64,000 bases of DNA, taken from UBA1141 sp963665155. Its GTDB lineage: Bacteria; Chloroflexota; Dehalococcoidia; Lucifugimonadales; UBA3495. Under the pieces are notes generated by a model that was not told where the DNA came from, did no database searches, and was given only the letters and a program-made list of their open reading frames with translations. The DNA is taken from assembly GCA_963665155.2 (NCBI GenBank), contig CAXXFI010000001.1:248001-312000 (forward strand), in the 5' to 3' direction. Below, piece by piece: positions 35,893-46,985 of this stretch. The number at the start of each line of letters is the position of its first letter. Within the stretch, counting starts at the first letter, position 1. Both the position numbers and the translations under genes were made by a program.

Positions 35893-36027
35893 TATTACAA
35901 CGACGGATCACAAAAAAGGGGCCTTGAGCACCTCTTCATGGCTGTTAGGCGCGTGGGCTGACACTTGCGTTCCGCGAAGCGATTTCTGCCCCATAACTGA
36001 CCAATTTGAGAAAGCGTCGTTGTAATA
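35893..36027. mobile_element. 135-bp MITE, copy B
   Basis: Inverted copy of the 8508-8653 element with the same ends TATTACAACGACG, nearly identical internal sequence and an 11-bp internal deletion relative to copy A. Flanked by perfect CTAG direct repeats (35889-35892, 36028-36031). Intergenic, upstream of the FAH-family gene. Carries no credible gene. Confidence 0.88.
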
Positions 36028-36212
36028 CTAGGAGCGGTTGCCGCCTGGAGTGTAACAGACGTGTTTAGGCGTAGCAACCGCTTGTGAGCACCTGGGCTGA
36101 CGGGCCTAGGTTGCGGCAATATTTAGGGATGAAAGAGCATCGGAACCGGGGATAACCCACGTACCTACTCGACACAACTGACCCTGTGTCAGTCGGGCCA
36201 GCGAAAATAGAA

Positions 36213-36262
36213 GAACCCGCACAGGCCAACTCCGTTGAGCTTGGAGTTTGCCTTGCAGGTTC
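36213..36262. terminator. Long imperfect hairpin
   Basis: GAACCcGCacaGGC-AACTCC and GGAGTT-GCCttGCaGGTTC pair around GTTGAGCTT. Lies past the end of the chimeric CcdA/IS3 frame; could be a terminator or part of the IS3 end region. Confidence 0.5.
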
Positions 36263-36291
36263 TGACCTTACCCCGAAGTTAGTATCATTGG

Positions 36292-37032
36292 CTAGTAGAG
36301 TCCAGCCATAGAGCCAGCAAACTCTTTGGGCGTTTTACCCTTCAGGGAACTGTGGGGCCTGACCTCGTTGTAGTCCTGCCGCCAGTTCTCTATGATCTCC
36401 CTGGCATGCCTTACACTCATGAACCAGTTGATGTTCAAGCATTCGTCGCGTAGTCGGCCGTTGAAGCTCTCAGCAAAGGCGTTCTCTACCGGCTTGCCAG
36501 GACGTATAAAGCTTAACTTGATGCCCCTCCGATAGGCCCACTCATCCATGGCCTTGCTTGCGAACTCCGGGCCGTTGTCCACAGTGATCACCTCAGGTAG
36601 TCCCCGTGTCTCTTCCAGTCTCTCCAGGACTCCCACCACTCTGGCGCCTCCCAGAGAGGTATCTACCTCGATGGCTGGGCACTCCCGTGAATAGTCGTCC
36701 ACTATGGCCAATGCCCGGAAGCGCCGACCGGTCATGCAACCGGTGGCGAAGGCAAATCCAGCCAGCATCATTTCCAGCGGGTTTGCCCCTTTTGTTTCCG
36801 CTTTTTTACTCATGCGGGAGAGTATTGGCATCTTGCATACCAAGGGCGCTCGCACCTTCACCGCCACCCGCAGAGCTAGGATAAATACTATGATCCCGCC
36901 TCCGATGCCTATGTAGCGTTGCCAGGTCTCGAAATCCGCCGATTCACCCAAGCGTTGTGCGGCGAAGCCGATTAACGCCCCGGCGGCGGTGTATACCAGA
37001 GTAAGGGCCGAGGCCACAGCTTCTCCGGCCAA
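36292..37032 (-). pseudogene. Chimera: CcdA-like membrane fragment fused to IS3-family transposase C-terminus
   Basis: Residues about 1-100 are a cytochrome c biogenesis (CcdA/DsbD-like) membrane fragment: two hydrophobic helices, then LEMMLAGFAFATGCMT. Directly after GCMT the frame continues as the rve/DDE half of an IS3-family transposase: FRALAIVDDYSRECPAIEVDTS, VDNGPEFASKAMDEWAYRRG, ENAFAESFNGRLRDECLN, HARE, YNEVRPHSSL. The IS3 part lacks its N-terminal half and OrfA; the CcdA part lacks its start and its end. The likely IS3 terminal sequence is TGACCTTACCCCGAAGTTAG just 3' (36263-36282). An insertion plus deletions created an in-frame fusion. Confidence 0.75.
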
Positions 37033-37072
37033 AGCCTTCCCAGCCTTAGATTACGGGGAAGGCCCCTTTTTT
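37031..37072. terminator. Hairpin with T-run
   Basis: AAAGCCTTCCC pairs with GGGGAAGGC followed by CCCTTTTTT on the plus strand. On the minus strand it lies 3' of the CopD-like gene and immediately before the CcdA fragment, so it may terminate the leftward lipoprotein operon. Confidence 0.55.
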
Positions 37073-37189
37073 CAACCCGCTTGTTTCCTAACGCTCGACC
37101 TAAATTCATCTCCCGACCGCCTTTCTAACAGAGTAGAGTAGCCCCGGCTCCGGTTCCGGCTCGGTTAAAGTAGGCCCAATTAGATAGAA

Positions 37190-38272
37190 TCAATTAGAAG
37201 GGAGAAATACGCCCAGGTGACTCAAGTAATGCAAGTAGATAACCAATGCCACATCAGCCACCAAGATCAAGCCAATTCCAGCGTTGATTGTGGCCAACCT
37301 CTTTAAGGAAAGGGCCAGCGTAGGCCTTGCCGGGTACACCGCGATGACCCCGCCGCCCAGCATCGGCGCCCCTCGATAATTCTTCAGGTGCCGATGCATC
37401 GCAAAAACCAAGAAAACCATGGCGAACCACGCCAGGGGTTTGACCAAAAACGCGCCGAGATAGGCTTCTCCGTAGGGAAGCTCCAGCATTCCCCCAATGT
37501 CGTAGATGCCAGGCGACTTTATGGGAGCGTCGAAAGCGGCGCTGTAGAGCCCGGTGGCGCCCAGCCCAACCAGGCTAGCCAGAACGGCTGGCAGGAAAAA
37601 GCGACCGATATTCCTCGGAAGGTTGGGCCAAGCCGAAGGGACTCCAGCCCAAGCCATGAAAAGAATGAGGCCGGTAATCACAAAATAGGTCATGCCGGAA
37701 ACGGAATGGACAATTCGAACCATGATGTTGACCACGTCGGGCCACCAAGCGAATTGGAAAAAGACCTGGGATTTCCTTACTCTCTCAGCATCGGCCAGCA
37801 ACGCCGCTTCCTCACCCGGTCCAATGATAGCCGGGCGAATTTGGTCGACGAACTGAGTGAGGCCTTGGCCTTGGCCCAATGCAGCAAAGATGCGAATGGA
37901 GACCTCCCAGCTTCCGAAACGCGGGAATTCCACCTCGCCTACGTAGACTCCGGGTTGTTCCTTGATGCCGGTGAGTTGAACGGACGTTATCTCCGGCCCA
38001 CCTTCCTTGCGTTGAGCGGACAGCATTACCGTGGCTCCGTCGACTTGGTCATTGTCCGCGGCATATACGATGTGGGCCCGGTAGAGCCTCAGCAAGGGTT
38101 GTTCCGGGTTTGGAATCAACGAAGTAACGCCAACCGTCGGTTCCTTCCCATGCGCCTCGGCCAGGTCCGGGTTCCGGCCCGGATTAAGGACCATCAGCAA
38201 CAAAGAAATTATTAGCACAAGAATTGCTAGTCCCAGGTATCGGCATGGCTTGTTTTTGACAATCGCTGGCAT
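37190..38272 (-). CDS. Membrane protein with YtkA-like N-domain and CopD-like helices
   Basis: 360 residues: a signal or TM segment ([19 protein letters not shown]), an extracytoplasmic YtkA/FixH-like beta domain (about 45-145, ending [18 protein letters not shown]) and about five C-terminal transmembrane helices (from [21 protein letters not shown]; CopD-like topology with His in RIVHS and MHRHLKNY). Last gene of a leftward set with a YtkA-like lipoprotein, a c-type cytochrome and a beta-propeller, 11 bp after the previous stop. A role in copper handling or periplasmic electron transfer is inferred. Confidence 0.6.
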   Translation of the reverse strand: MPAIVKNKPCRYLGLAILVLIISLLLMVLNPGRNPDLAEAHGKEPTVGVTSLIPNPEQPLLRLYRAHIVYAADNDQVDGATVMLSAQRKEGGPEITSVQLTGIKEQPGVYVGEVEFPRFGSWEVSIRIFAALGQGQGLTQFVDQIRPAIIGPGEEAALLADAERVRKSQVFFQFAWWPDVVNIMVRIVHSVSGMTYFVITGLILFMAWAGVPSAWPNLPRNIGRFFLPAVLASLVGLGATGLYSAAFDAPIKSPGIYDIGGMLELPYGEAYLGAFLVKPLAWFAMVFLVFAMHRHLKNYRGAPMLGGGVIAVYPARPTLALSLKRLATINAGIGLILVADVALVIYLHYLSHLGVFLPSN

Positions 38273-38530
38273 GGCGAATCCTCTTAGGGGACGGCAACTA
38301 TGACCAGAACCAAGCGGTAGACTTTGTCACTGCCGGGAAGCCGGATTTCAAAGACTTGTTCCCAGGCTCCGAACATGATGTATTCCAACTGGAACACATA
38401 GTGACCACTGGCGGCGGTGTCGGCCAAACCGGTGTAAGGCCCGTGGGTCATGGACCACATATCGTAGAGAATCAGGACATGAGCGTCGGTAACAGGTTTC
38501 GGATCCTTGCCGTCGGTCTTGCTGGTCTCA

Positions 38531-38710
38531 CCGGCCTCCCTGGAGTCACCGGCCTCCTTGGAGTCACCGGCCTCCTTGGAGTCACCGGCCTCCTTGGAGT
38601 CACCGGCCTCCTTGGAGTCACCGGCCTCCTTGGAGTCACCGGCCTCCTTGGAGTCACCGGCCTCCTTGGAGTCACCGGCCTCCTTGGAGTCACCGGCCTC
38701 ACCGGCCTCC
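38531..38710 (-). repeat. 18-bp minisatellite encoding GDSKEA
   Basis: About ten tandem units of CTCCTTGGAGTCACCGGC (plus-strand view), encoding nine GDSKEA and one GDSREA. Unit length is a multiple of three, so copy-number change keeps the frame and would lengthen a charged, flexible segment. All three minus-strand frames stay open across it. Confidence 0.9.
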
Positions 38711-38722
38711 TTGAGACCGGTC

Positions 38723-38861
38723 AGGTCCACCCATGCTGTCAGGGTGTTGGTGGGAAACGGGTCAACAAACACCTCCACCCTCCCTGGAGTCAATAGAAAG
38801 GTAGAGGTCCACCCATGCTGTCAGGGTGTTGGTGGGAAACGGGTCAACAAACACCTCCACC
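38723..38861. repeat. 57-bp direct duplication with 25-bp spacer
   Basis: Copies 38723-38779 and 38805-38861 are identical and begin AGGTCCACCCATGCTGTCAG. The spacer differs from flanking sequence. The 82-bp offset breaks the YtkA-like frame. Confidence 0.85.
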
Positions 38862-39192
38862 TGAAGGCCGTCGCCGAGGTTCACCAATCCTCCATTTCGC
38901 ACCGGAATACTGGGGCTACCCACGTCTCCCAGTTTTATGCGGAGGCGACTGTCGTCCGACCCGATGCTGGATGGGTCGACGCTAGGCTCATTGAAACCTA
39001 ACGTGGAGACCTCGACAGGTTTTGCCTTCACTTCCGGCGAGTTGAAAACCCCAACTGCCAGCAATTCTTGGTCCGCATCTTGGCCCTGGACGGTGGCTGA
39101 ACAAAACAGGATGGCGAGAATTGCCAGGGTAGGAAGGGCCAATCTCGTTAAGGCCTTAATGTTGAAATGAATCTTGATCTTTAAGTGCGTTT

Positions 39193-39666
39193 TCATTCGG
39201 TGGTCCCACTCGGGCCCAGATAGGCCAGATATTCCGCTACAGCCAAGATTTCTTCAGTCTCCAGTAATATGAAGCTCATGGCCTCTACCCGGTCAAGGGC
39301 GCCCGCAATCTCGGCGGAGCTTCTGTTAATAATGGCGGGGCCGATGCCCCCTGAGGCGTCGCTCCCGTGGCAATATTGGCAACCCACGCCACCGGCTGTC
39401 TTCTGGTAGATTTCTTCGCCCAGGGCTCTTGGATCCGAGCCTGGTCCGGAAGGTGCGGCGCCAGGAGATGCAGCGTTGGTGGGTGGTTCGGTAGGTAGGA
39501 CGGTGGCTGTTGCGGGAGCTGCCACGGTGGCTACCGGAGCCACGGTCGCAGCCTGCACAGCGGTTCCGGGGGATTCGTCTCCGCCGCAGGCCCCGAGCAG
39601 AATCGATGCGCCGACTGCAAGCATTATGAATATTACCGTGGGTCTGGGCGGCAGGCGCAATTTCAT
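39193..39666 (-). CDS. Lipoprotein c-type cytochrome
   Basis: 157 residues: lipoprotein signal (GASILLGACGG), a long Ala/Pro/Thr linker, then a single-heme class I cytochrome c domain with CQYCH (about residue 98) and a distal Met candidate in EAMSFILLETEEI, ending AEYLAYLG. SD GGAGG before ATG 39666. Extracytoplasmic electron carrier; its stop overlaps the start of the YtkA-like gene, so the two are translated together. Confidence 0.85.
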   Translation of the reverse strand: MKLRLPPRPTVIFIMLAVGASILLGACGGDESPGTAVQAATVAPVATVAAPATATVLPTEPPTNAASPGAAPSGPGSDPRALGEEIYQKTAGGVGCQYCHGSDASGGIGPAIINRSSAEIAGALDRVEAMSFILLETEEILAVAEYLAYLGPSGTTE

Positions 39667-39864
39667 GGTTCCTCCCTATTTTTGTCGTTACCTGGTCTTA
39701 GTAGAGACCACCAGAGCCACCCGGTGGCCCCACCGTTTCTGCTAACCCTGAGCATTTCAAGAGGTTTACCACCGGCATGCTTGGGATTGCAGATTCTTAA
39801 CCGAAATGCCGTGCCCTGGGCCTCTCCGGTGTCCCTCAGAACGCCGGAGAGACGCAGGTATGAT

Positions 39865-41325
39865 TTACCGCTGGGCTGTCACAGCCACGATTCTAAGTTT
39901 TGCTTCGAATGCTGAGCCGTGCAGGCCACCGTGGTCCGATAGCAGTTCGCCGGTAAAATCGGGGTCATAGCGAACAAAGCTTCCGGAGTGGGTGCTTCCA
40001 CCTTCGGGCATTGGAATTCGGGCTGTTACTTCTCGGTTGACCATATCCCAAACAACCACCTCGAAGCTGGAGTTGCAGCTCAGCCACATTTCGTTCAATG
40101 CCGGGTCCGGGTGCAGCGTGAGGTGGTCGCCTCGTATGCAACCGGTTTCCCAAGCCCCTGGGCTTCCCCAAGAACGGGGCATCCCTATCGGGTCTGCCAA
40201 GCCGATGCTGTGGCCCCGGTTGTGGGAACCCTCGCCCTTTTCAATCGCCCACAGCTGAGTGTCGTCCCAATTCAGCCTGATGCCATATGGTCCGCCAACT
40301 CCTGCCTGGGTCAGGCCCACCAACTCCCACTCGGGCGGCGGCCCCTCAATGTTGATTTTGGCTATGTTGCTGTGGTGTCCGTTGCTGACGAAGGCATGTT
40401 TACCATCGGCTGTAAAGTCCACGTAGATGGGGCTTTCGTCTTCGGTGCCGATATTCCGCACCACGCGCCAAGTGGTTGTATCCACCACCGCTACACCGCC
40501 ATCGGTCTCCATGCCACTGGGTGGGCGCAATGATACGAAGAGGTACTTTCCGGTGGGATTGGCGAATGCTAGGTATCCTCTACCGGTCAGATCACCATTG
40601 TTGAAGCTGCCTACCACTCGGTTGCCGTCCAGCGGGTCTACCACCGCGAACTGGCCACGGAAGGTATATATAGGATCACCCGGTGGTTGCCTTCAGCGTT
40701 CACGTAGGCCTTCGCGTGGTGAGGCGCCGTAGGAGTGCCAATGATCTGGTGTAGGTTCAGTGTCCGGCTATTGATAACCAGGAACCGGCCAGTCCCGGTG
40801 TCCCCGAAGCCAGTGCTGACGCCGGTCGGCAGGTAAATATATTTTCCGTAAGGGGACACGCCCAACCCATGAGGCTCGAAGTAAGACTCTGCCCCAAGGT
40901 CGTAGGACTGATAGGCGAGAATTTCCTTGGTGGTGGCGTCGATGATGGTCACGCCCGGCCGGGTAACATTCTCACTTAGCAGGCCTCCGTAGCCCGGACC
41001 TACCGTCGTGAAGAATACATCCGGGTGTGCCGCAGCATCCCAGGCGGCTGGGCCGCTGTCGTCCAAGGTGGCCAGAAGTTTGAAGTCTACTTTTGCTGAC
41101 CACTTGTTATCCCAGCCCGAAGGCGCTGCGTCGGGAGCGGATTGAGCCTCCATGTTGGCGACCTGGACCACCGTTTCGGCGATGGGAGCAGGCGAAGCAA
41201 CTACCTGTGGGTATTCAGCGTTGTTCCCGCCGCAAGTGAAGGCCAAGAGCCCCGCAATAGCGGAAATCACGATGAGCGCCAGAAGAGGCTTGCTATAGTT
41301 ATTGGGTCAATACTCTCGACCTCAT
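39865..41325 (-). pseudogene. Lipoprotein beta-propeller (YVTN/cytochrome-d1-like), frameshifted
   Basis: From ATG 41325 (SD AAGGAGGG), MRSRVLTQ shifts frame into NNYSKPLLALIVISAIAGLLAFTCGG (lipobox Cys). The beta-propeller follows: GVTIIDATTKEILAYQSYDLG, PHGLGVSPYGKYIYLPTG, then a second shift near 40640-40660 (VILYI to RGQFAVVDPLDG) and blades with VAVVDTTTWRVVRNIGT, YVDFTADGKHAFVSNG and FEVVVWDMVNREVTARIPM. Both shifts are single-base. Likely an exported propeller working with the downstream cytochrome. Confidence 0.7.
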
Positions 41326-41805
41326 ATGTTCCCTCCTTCTGTTCCCCCGAAACCCGTCTTTTCGCTTCAGCACCCCCTTTTCTATGGATTTGGCCCAAAG
41401 CATTCCCGGTAATGGGCTGCTTCCTGGTGTCCCTCTTGCGATTTCATGCTTTGGCTACCCCACCCCGTTTTATTCGATTTACTTGTCATAGCCTCGGTGG
41501 CTGACCCCAGGTAGGCGTGAATGTCGGGATTTGTAAAATAATTCACAATCAAGGCTATCAGCGGGCTGTGAGAGGCATGTGAAAGGTTCGGGCATCCCTG
41601 TGAAAAAGCTGTGAAAATTTCGTGAGAATTTGACTTATTAAACAGTGGGTTAGATCCGCCCAGAGGGGAGGGAATCTCAGTAGAGGAGGCTTGTCCCACT
41701 ACCCCCGATGGGTCGAAGTACGCTGGCGGTGGAATAAATTAGCGCAGTCCGTGGTAGTATCGAAATAGGGAAGGCTATTCGGCAGACATAGTCCCGGAGA
41801 GGTGC
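41326..41805. other. Intergenic region between divergent lipoprotein operon and guaB
   Basis: No gene recognised. Short frames on the minus strand lack family features. Promoters of the divergent units presumably lie here. Confidence 0.35.
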
Positions 41806-43243
41806 GTGTTGGATTCTATACCGCTAGGTTTGACCTATGACGACGTTTTGCTGGTGCCCAGATTCTCTACGGTTAAGAGTCGAAAGGACGTAGACTGCAG
41901 CAGCATGTTCACCAAACAGATTGCACTAGGAGCGCCGTTCGTAAGCTCGAACATGGATACCGTAACTGAATCGGCGATGGCTATTGCCGCAGCGGAGTTT
42001 GGCGGTGTTGGAGTAATTCACCGTTTCTTGACCATCGAAGCTCAGGTTAACGAAGTGACCAAGGTCAAGCGCTCCCAGAGCCGAATAATCGAGGATCCCC
42101 ACACCATTTCCCCTACAGCCACCCTTGGCGAGGCGCGCCGGATAATCGGCCAAATGCGCATTCACGGCCTGCTGGTGACCGGACCCGACCGTCTTCTGGT
42201 GGGGATTTTGACCCATAGAGACGTGCAACTGGGTGGGAATGATAATTTGGTGTCGGAACGCATGACTCCCCGGGACCGGCTCTTGGTCGCAAAGGCGGAT
42301 GTCGCCCTCGATGATGCGTGGGAATTGCTTTCGGAGCGGCGGCTGGAAAAACTGCCATTGGTTGATAGTCAGGGCCGGCTGGTGGGCCTGATTACGGCTA
42401 AGGACCTTTCGAAAGACCGGTCGTTGGCCCGAGCAACCCGCGATGGAAAAGGGCGCTTGCGCGTGGCCGCCGCAGTAGGGGTAGTGGGAGATTTCCAAGA
42501 ACGCGCCTAGGCTTTGATCGATGCCGACGCCGATGCTCTGGTGTTGGATATTGCCCACGGGGACTCGGTAATGATGATATCGGCGGTTCGTCAGCTAAGG
42601 GAACGCTTTGGCGATGTTTCCCTGGTGGGTGGCAATGTGGCTACCGCCGAAGCCGCCGAACGGCTGATAGAAGCCGGGGTTGACGGCCTGAAAGTCGGCG
42701 TTGGGCCCGGGGCGATGTGCATCACCAGGCGCGTCGCTGGAGTTGGCGTACCTCAGTTTACTGCTGTAATGCAGGCAGCAGGCGTGGCTAGGAAGCATGG
42801 GGTCCCCGTCATTGCCGACGGCGGGATTAGGAAATCAGGAGACGTGGCAAAAGCCATCGCGGCCGGTGCCTCAACTGTAATGCTGGGGACTATGTTGGCT
42901 GGCACCGACGAGAGCCCTGGAATCGTGATCTTTCGCAACGGTAGGAAGATGAAAGTTGCGCGGGGTATGGCATCCACGGAAGCATCGGTGGGCCGGAAGC
43001 AATTCAGGACGATTCGACATTAGGGTGGGAGGTGCTAGAGGCGGCGGAACGGAAACGGCGGCCGAGGGGATTCAAGTACCGGTGCCGTACCGTGGTTCTG
43101 CCACCGAAGTGTTTCAGCATTTGCTGGCTGGGCTGAGGTCGGGCATGAGCTACAGCGATGCTGAAAATATAGAAAGTATGTGGCAGAACGCTCAGTTCAT
43201 TCGTCAGACGGAAAGTGGTATTCGAGAGGCTGGCGAAGGGTAG
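41806..43243 (+). pseudogene. guaB: IMP dehydrogenase, interrupted by TAG and a frameshift
   Basis: TTG start at 41806: PLGLTYDDVLLVPRFSTV, SSNMDTVTESAMA, two CBS domains (IIEDPHTISPTATLGEARRII; VALDDAWELLSERRLEKLPLV), then ERA-TAG-ALIDADADALVLDIAHGD in the same frame (TAG 42508-42510). The catalytic loop GPGAMCITR keeps the active-site Cys, and [19 protein letters not shown] and [13 protein letters not shown] follow. Near 43010-43023 the frame shifts into EGIQVPVPYRGSATEVFQHLLAGLRSGMSY, the normal C-terminal flap region. IMPDH is usually essential for GMP synthesis, so either another guaB exists or the lesions are sequence errors. Confidence 0.8.
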
Positions 43244-43422
43244 CAGCAATTTTCTTGGGGACGGGAAGTATTAATTCCCCCAAATGTGAACTAAAGACCA
43301 GGACTATTTCGGTGGCTCGATAATTCCTGCTATCGAGAAGCTAGAGAGATAGCGGAAATCCCCGATCCGGATGGACTGCCGGAACGTGTCCCTGTGTTAG
43401 GCAACGAGCAGGCCGAAATTAC

Positions 43423-44954
43423 TTAACGGTCTAGGACCTCTCGTACTCGATTTAGCAGCGCCGAAGGCAGGAATGGCTTTTGTAGAAAGGATGATTCATC
43501 CATGGCCGAGGAATCAAGAATCGGAGCATTTTCTGTATATCCCGAAATCATAATGATTTTTATACCCTGATGCGTCTCACCGATATGCCTAGCCAACTCT
43601 ATCCCAAACATATGAGGCATGATCACATCGGTCAGTAAAAGATCAATCATCTCAGGTTTGCGATCTTGTATCAACCGGAGCGCCTCCTCCCCATTTCCGC
43701 CTCGAGCACCTGGTACCCGCTGTCGCGAAGCACCCTTGTGTACAATGTTCTTATCATTGGCTCGTCTTCTGCCAGAAGTATCGTTTCTTTTCCGGCAGGG
43801 GTGTCTTTGCGTTCAATCTGAGACGGTGGTGAGGCCTCTAGGGTTGAGCTTGGTAGGAATATTTTGAAAGTGGTTCCAGAGTCGATTTCGCTGTCGACTT
43901 CAATGTGGCCGCCGTTTTGCTTTACTATTCCGTAGCAGATGGACAGACCTAGTCCGGTCCCTTTTCCTGTTTCCTTGGTGGTGAAAAATGGGTTGAAGGC
44001 TTTGCGTTTGACTTCTTCACTCATGCCTGCGCCATTGTCAGAAACATTTAGCGCAACGTACCCCCCGGGTGGGCAGTTGCACCAGTTGGCTTGAGCTTGG
44101 TTGATGTTCAGGTTGCTGGTCTCGATTAATAGCTTCCCACCGGTTGGCAAGGCGTCTCGAGCGTTAACCACGAGGTTCATCAGAACTTGCTCGATTTGAT
44201 CGGGATCGGACAATATTGGGTCCAGGTCAGCGGCAAGCAAAGTGACAAGCTCCACGTTCGCGTCTATGACACTCCGGAATAGCTTTCCATTGTCCAGGAT
44301 CAGTTGGTTGAGGTCGAATACCCTTGGCATGCTAACTTGAGGCCGGGAGAATGAGAGGAGCTGAGAAGCAAGTTTTCGCGCGCGCTCGGCAGATTTCAAA
44401 ACGGCTTCAAAGTCCGAATACACCGGGTCCACCGGGGATATTCCGGCGAGACCTATGGTCGTATAGCCAATTATGGAAGTCAGCAAATTGTTGAACTCGT
44501 GGGCCACCCCTCCTGCCAGGATTCCTACGCTTTCCAGCCGGTTGGCTTGGAGAAGTTGAGCTTCCAGAAGATTGCGTTTGATAGCGTAACGTATGGAGCG
44601 AACAACTAATGGCGTGTGTACTTGTCCCTTGATGAGATAATCCTGTGCTCCCTTTTGCATTGCCGCCGTGCCAAGTGTCTCAACGTCCAATCCGGTCAGA
44701 ACTATGGTAGGCACCGTTGGGGCTTGAGCGTGCATTCTCTCGAAGGTATGTAACTCTGAGGAATCGGGAAGCGAGAGGTCTAGCAGAATTACGTCGATTT
44801 CATGCTGAGCGACATGCTCGAGCGCTACGTCAAGCCGCTCGGCATAGGCGAGTTCGAAACGTTCGACGACCGCATCTGACAAAGTTTCCTGTATCAGCCT
44901 GGCGTCTCCGGGGTTGTCCTCGACCAGCAGGACCTTAATCGGCTTGTCAGGCAT
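43423..44954 (-). pseudogene. Hybrid REC - histidine kinase - REC protein, frameshifted in the last domain
   Basis: Starts at ATG 44954, overlapping the preceding response regulator stop as ATGCCTGA. Order: receiver domain ([22 protein letters not shown]), H-box GGVAHEFNNLLTSIIGYT, N-box [41 protein letters not shown], then receiver ILLAEDEPMIRTLYTRVL. A single-base loss in a G run near 43675 separates QVLEAEMG from EEALRLIQDRKPEMIDLLLTDVIMP (phospho-Asp), KP at FLQKPFLP. A soluble two-component hybrid kinase. Confidence 0.75.
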
Positions 44955-45402
44955 AATTATTCCCGCTAACACTTTGTGGCAACTTTACGATGGTAAACCA
45001 GAATTCCTCCAACGATTTCACCACCGCATTGAATTCAAGCAGATCTATGGGTTTGGTGATGAAGGCGTTGGCATGTAGATTGTAAGCCGAGAGAATATCC
45101 TTTTCTGAACTGGACACGGTAAACACAAGGACAGGAATATCCTTCAGATTTTCATCGGTTTTTATTTCGGCTAGCATTTCTCTGCCATCCTTCTTAGGCA
45201 TGTTTAAATCAAGAAGTATCAGATCTGGACGAACTGTATTTACATAGTGGCCTTGTCGTCGGAGATAGGCCAAAACCGCCACACCGTCTTCGACAACGGT
45301 TATGTTGTTCTTCACTTTGGCGTCTCGGAAGCTCTCCACGGTGAGCCGTGCATCTCCCGGGTTGTCTTCCGCCAGCAAAATTTCAATGGGCTTAATGTTC
45401 AT
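44947..45402 (-). CDS. Response regulator, single receiver domain (Rcp1-like)
   Basis: About 151 residues from ATG 45402. Receiver motifs: [15 protein letters not shown], phospho-acceptor in [26 protein letters not shown] and the Lys in [12 protein letters not shown]. No output domain, so it relays phosphate or acts by protein contact. Overlaps the CHASE3 kinase gene upstream (11 bp) and the hybrid kinase downstream (8 bp), a typical kinase/Rcp1 arrangement. Confidence 0.85.
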   Translation of the reverse strand: MNIKPIEILLAEDNPGDARLTVESFRDAKVKNNITVVEDGVAVLAYLRRQGHYVNTVRPDLILLDLNMPKKDGREMLAEIKTDENLKDIPVLVFTVSSSEKDILSAYNLHANAFITKPIDLLEFNAVVKSLEEFWFTIVKLPQSVSGNNYA

Positions 45403-46985
45403 GACCGATCCCATTCCCTGATGGCAAGGTAAAATAAAAAGTACTGCCCTTCTGAAGCGTCGACTCTACCCAAATGCGCCCCCTATGCCGCTCGACTACC
45501 TTTTTGCAGATTGCCAGCCCTATGCCTGTTCCGGAATATTCAGCTCTGGGATGTAGGCGTTGGAATATCACGAAAATGCGCTCTGCATACTCGGCTTCAA
45601 TCCCAATGCCGTCGTCCTTAAAAGAGAAGAGCCACTCGCTCCCGCAGTCCACGGCAGAAACGTATTAATCGTTTCATAGGATTTTCCTTGAGTCGTAACC
45701 CTTGAATACGCCAACAAGTCGTTGATTTGGGTCTGCATTCTTCTTGCCCCATCTACCGCATACTCAATGAACTCATTGGCATCGGAGTCGAGCTTATCTT
45801 TGTAGCGTCGCGCTAATAGCTGGGTGTAACTGGACACCATGCGGAGAGGTTCTTGTAGATCGTGGGAAGCAACACGAGCGAATTGCTCCAGCTCTTCATT
45901 GCTGCGTTCAAGGTTTGCTGCGACCACCCTCAGTTCCTGCTCGACCAGTTTGCGTTCGGAGATGTCAGTTATGACCGTGGTAAGCCCTACGACCCGTCCA
46001 TTTTTCCGGCGGTAATTCCAATTCACTTGAACTTCTATCAGTTTTCGCGACTTGGTAAGTAACTGCGTATAGTAAGTGGTGGGAGTGGGTTGTTCATCGA
46101 TCAAATGCCTAAAAAAACCGCAGCTTGATCTCGATCATCCTCCTTTGCTATAAATTCTCTAAAGCATTTCCCAATCAATTCCGCCGCCGTATAGCCGATT
46201 TGATTATAGTGGGCGGAATTGGCGAACAGTATGGTCTGAGAGGCATCTACCTCCAGTACCCCGTTGGGAATTGTTTCGACGAGATCACGAAATCGCTCTT
46301 TCTCGGCTAGGATTGATTTTTCCGCAAGCAGCCTTTCCTGTACTTCATTTCCGAGTTTTGAGTTGGTTCGGAAAAGGGTTAGCGCTATCACGCTGAAGAT
46401 GGCGGTAGCCACCAGCGTCCCGAAGACGATCGCAGTCTTTGTTTTTGTTGCGGTCGCCGCAGTTGCCGCAGCACGTTGCTCCAGCAATTGACGCTCCTCT
46501 AATTCCATCTCGGCTATTACCACACGTAGGTCATCCATGATGCGCTTTCCAGAATCCGTTAGAACTAGGTCCCGGGCGCTATCGAACCCAACGTCCCTCC
46601 GTAAGGCGATTGTCTGACCCAGTTCGTCCAATTTGCTCTGAATAAGTGGGTCCAAGACATCGAGGCGCTCTTGTTGTGAAAGGTTGTCAGAGGTCAAGTC
46701 CCGGACTTCCGAAGAAGCAATCACGACTCCTTCAATGCCGGCGTTATAGGGCTCAAGGTAGCGTGGCGCCCCGGTTATCACGAAGCCCCGTTGCCCGGTT
46801 TCGGCGTCCTTCAACTGGGATACGATATGTTCAAGGTGTTGAATTACCTCATGAGTGTGGCTGACCATCTCAGCGTCACCCACGAGGGTCGCTGTACTGG
46901 ACCACGAGAAGATTCCCGTGCCAATTATCAATAGCAGCGCCACGGCAAATGCTGCCGACAGCTTGATTTTGGTGCTTAATTTCAT
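45392..46985 (-). pseudogene. CHASE3-PAS histidine kinase with frameshift and internal deletion
   Basis: From ATG 46985: TM1, CHASE3 sensor (HLEHIVSQLKDAETGQRGFVITG), TM2 (VATAIFSVIALTLF), PAS (LVETIPNGVLEVDASQTILFAN). A T7 homopolymer at ~46111-46117 shifts the frame into [15 protein letters not shown]-box: [19 protein letters not shown]. After [10 protein letters not shown] the sequence jumps, in another frame, to [20 protein letters not shown]. About 50 residues including the N-box are missing. The ATP domain ends with [19 protein letters not shown]. The deletion is not a simple read error; this kinase is dead. Confidence 0.7.

Larger units (their letters stand above)
38284..39196 (-). pseudogene. 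YtkA-like domain protein interrupted by duplication; carries a GDSKEA repeat
   Basis: The N-terminal part from ATG 39196 (signal peptide LALPTLAILAILFCSATVQG) reads to [21 protein letters not shown] 57-bp direct duplication (38723-38779 and 38805-38861, offset 82 bp) repeats [18 protein letters not shown] and shifts the frame. The second copy continues into a run of GDSKEA units, then the YtkA-like end: [42 protein letters not shown]. Removing one duplicate and its spacer restores one gene. The start overlaps the cytochrome stop by ATGA (39193-39196), indicating translational coupling. Confidence 0.7.

Noticed and set aside
35895..36119. Small minus-strand protein across MITE copy B
   Set aside because: Mostly MITE sequence; not conserved in frame in copy A.
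38507..39001. Plus-strand frame rich in SLESPA repeats
   Set aside because: Antisense reading of the GDSKEA minisatellite; open only because the 18-bp unit has no stops in several frames.
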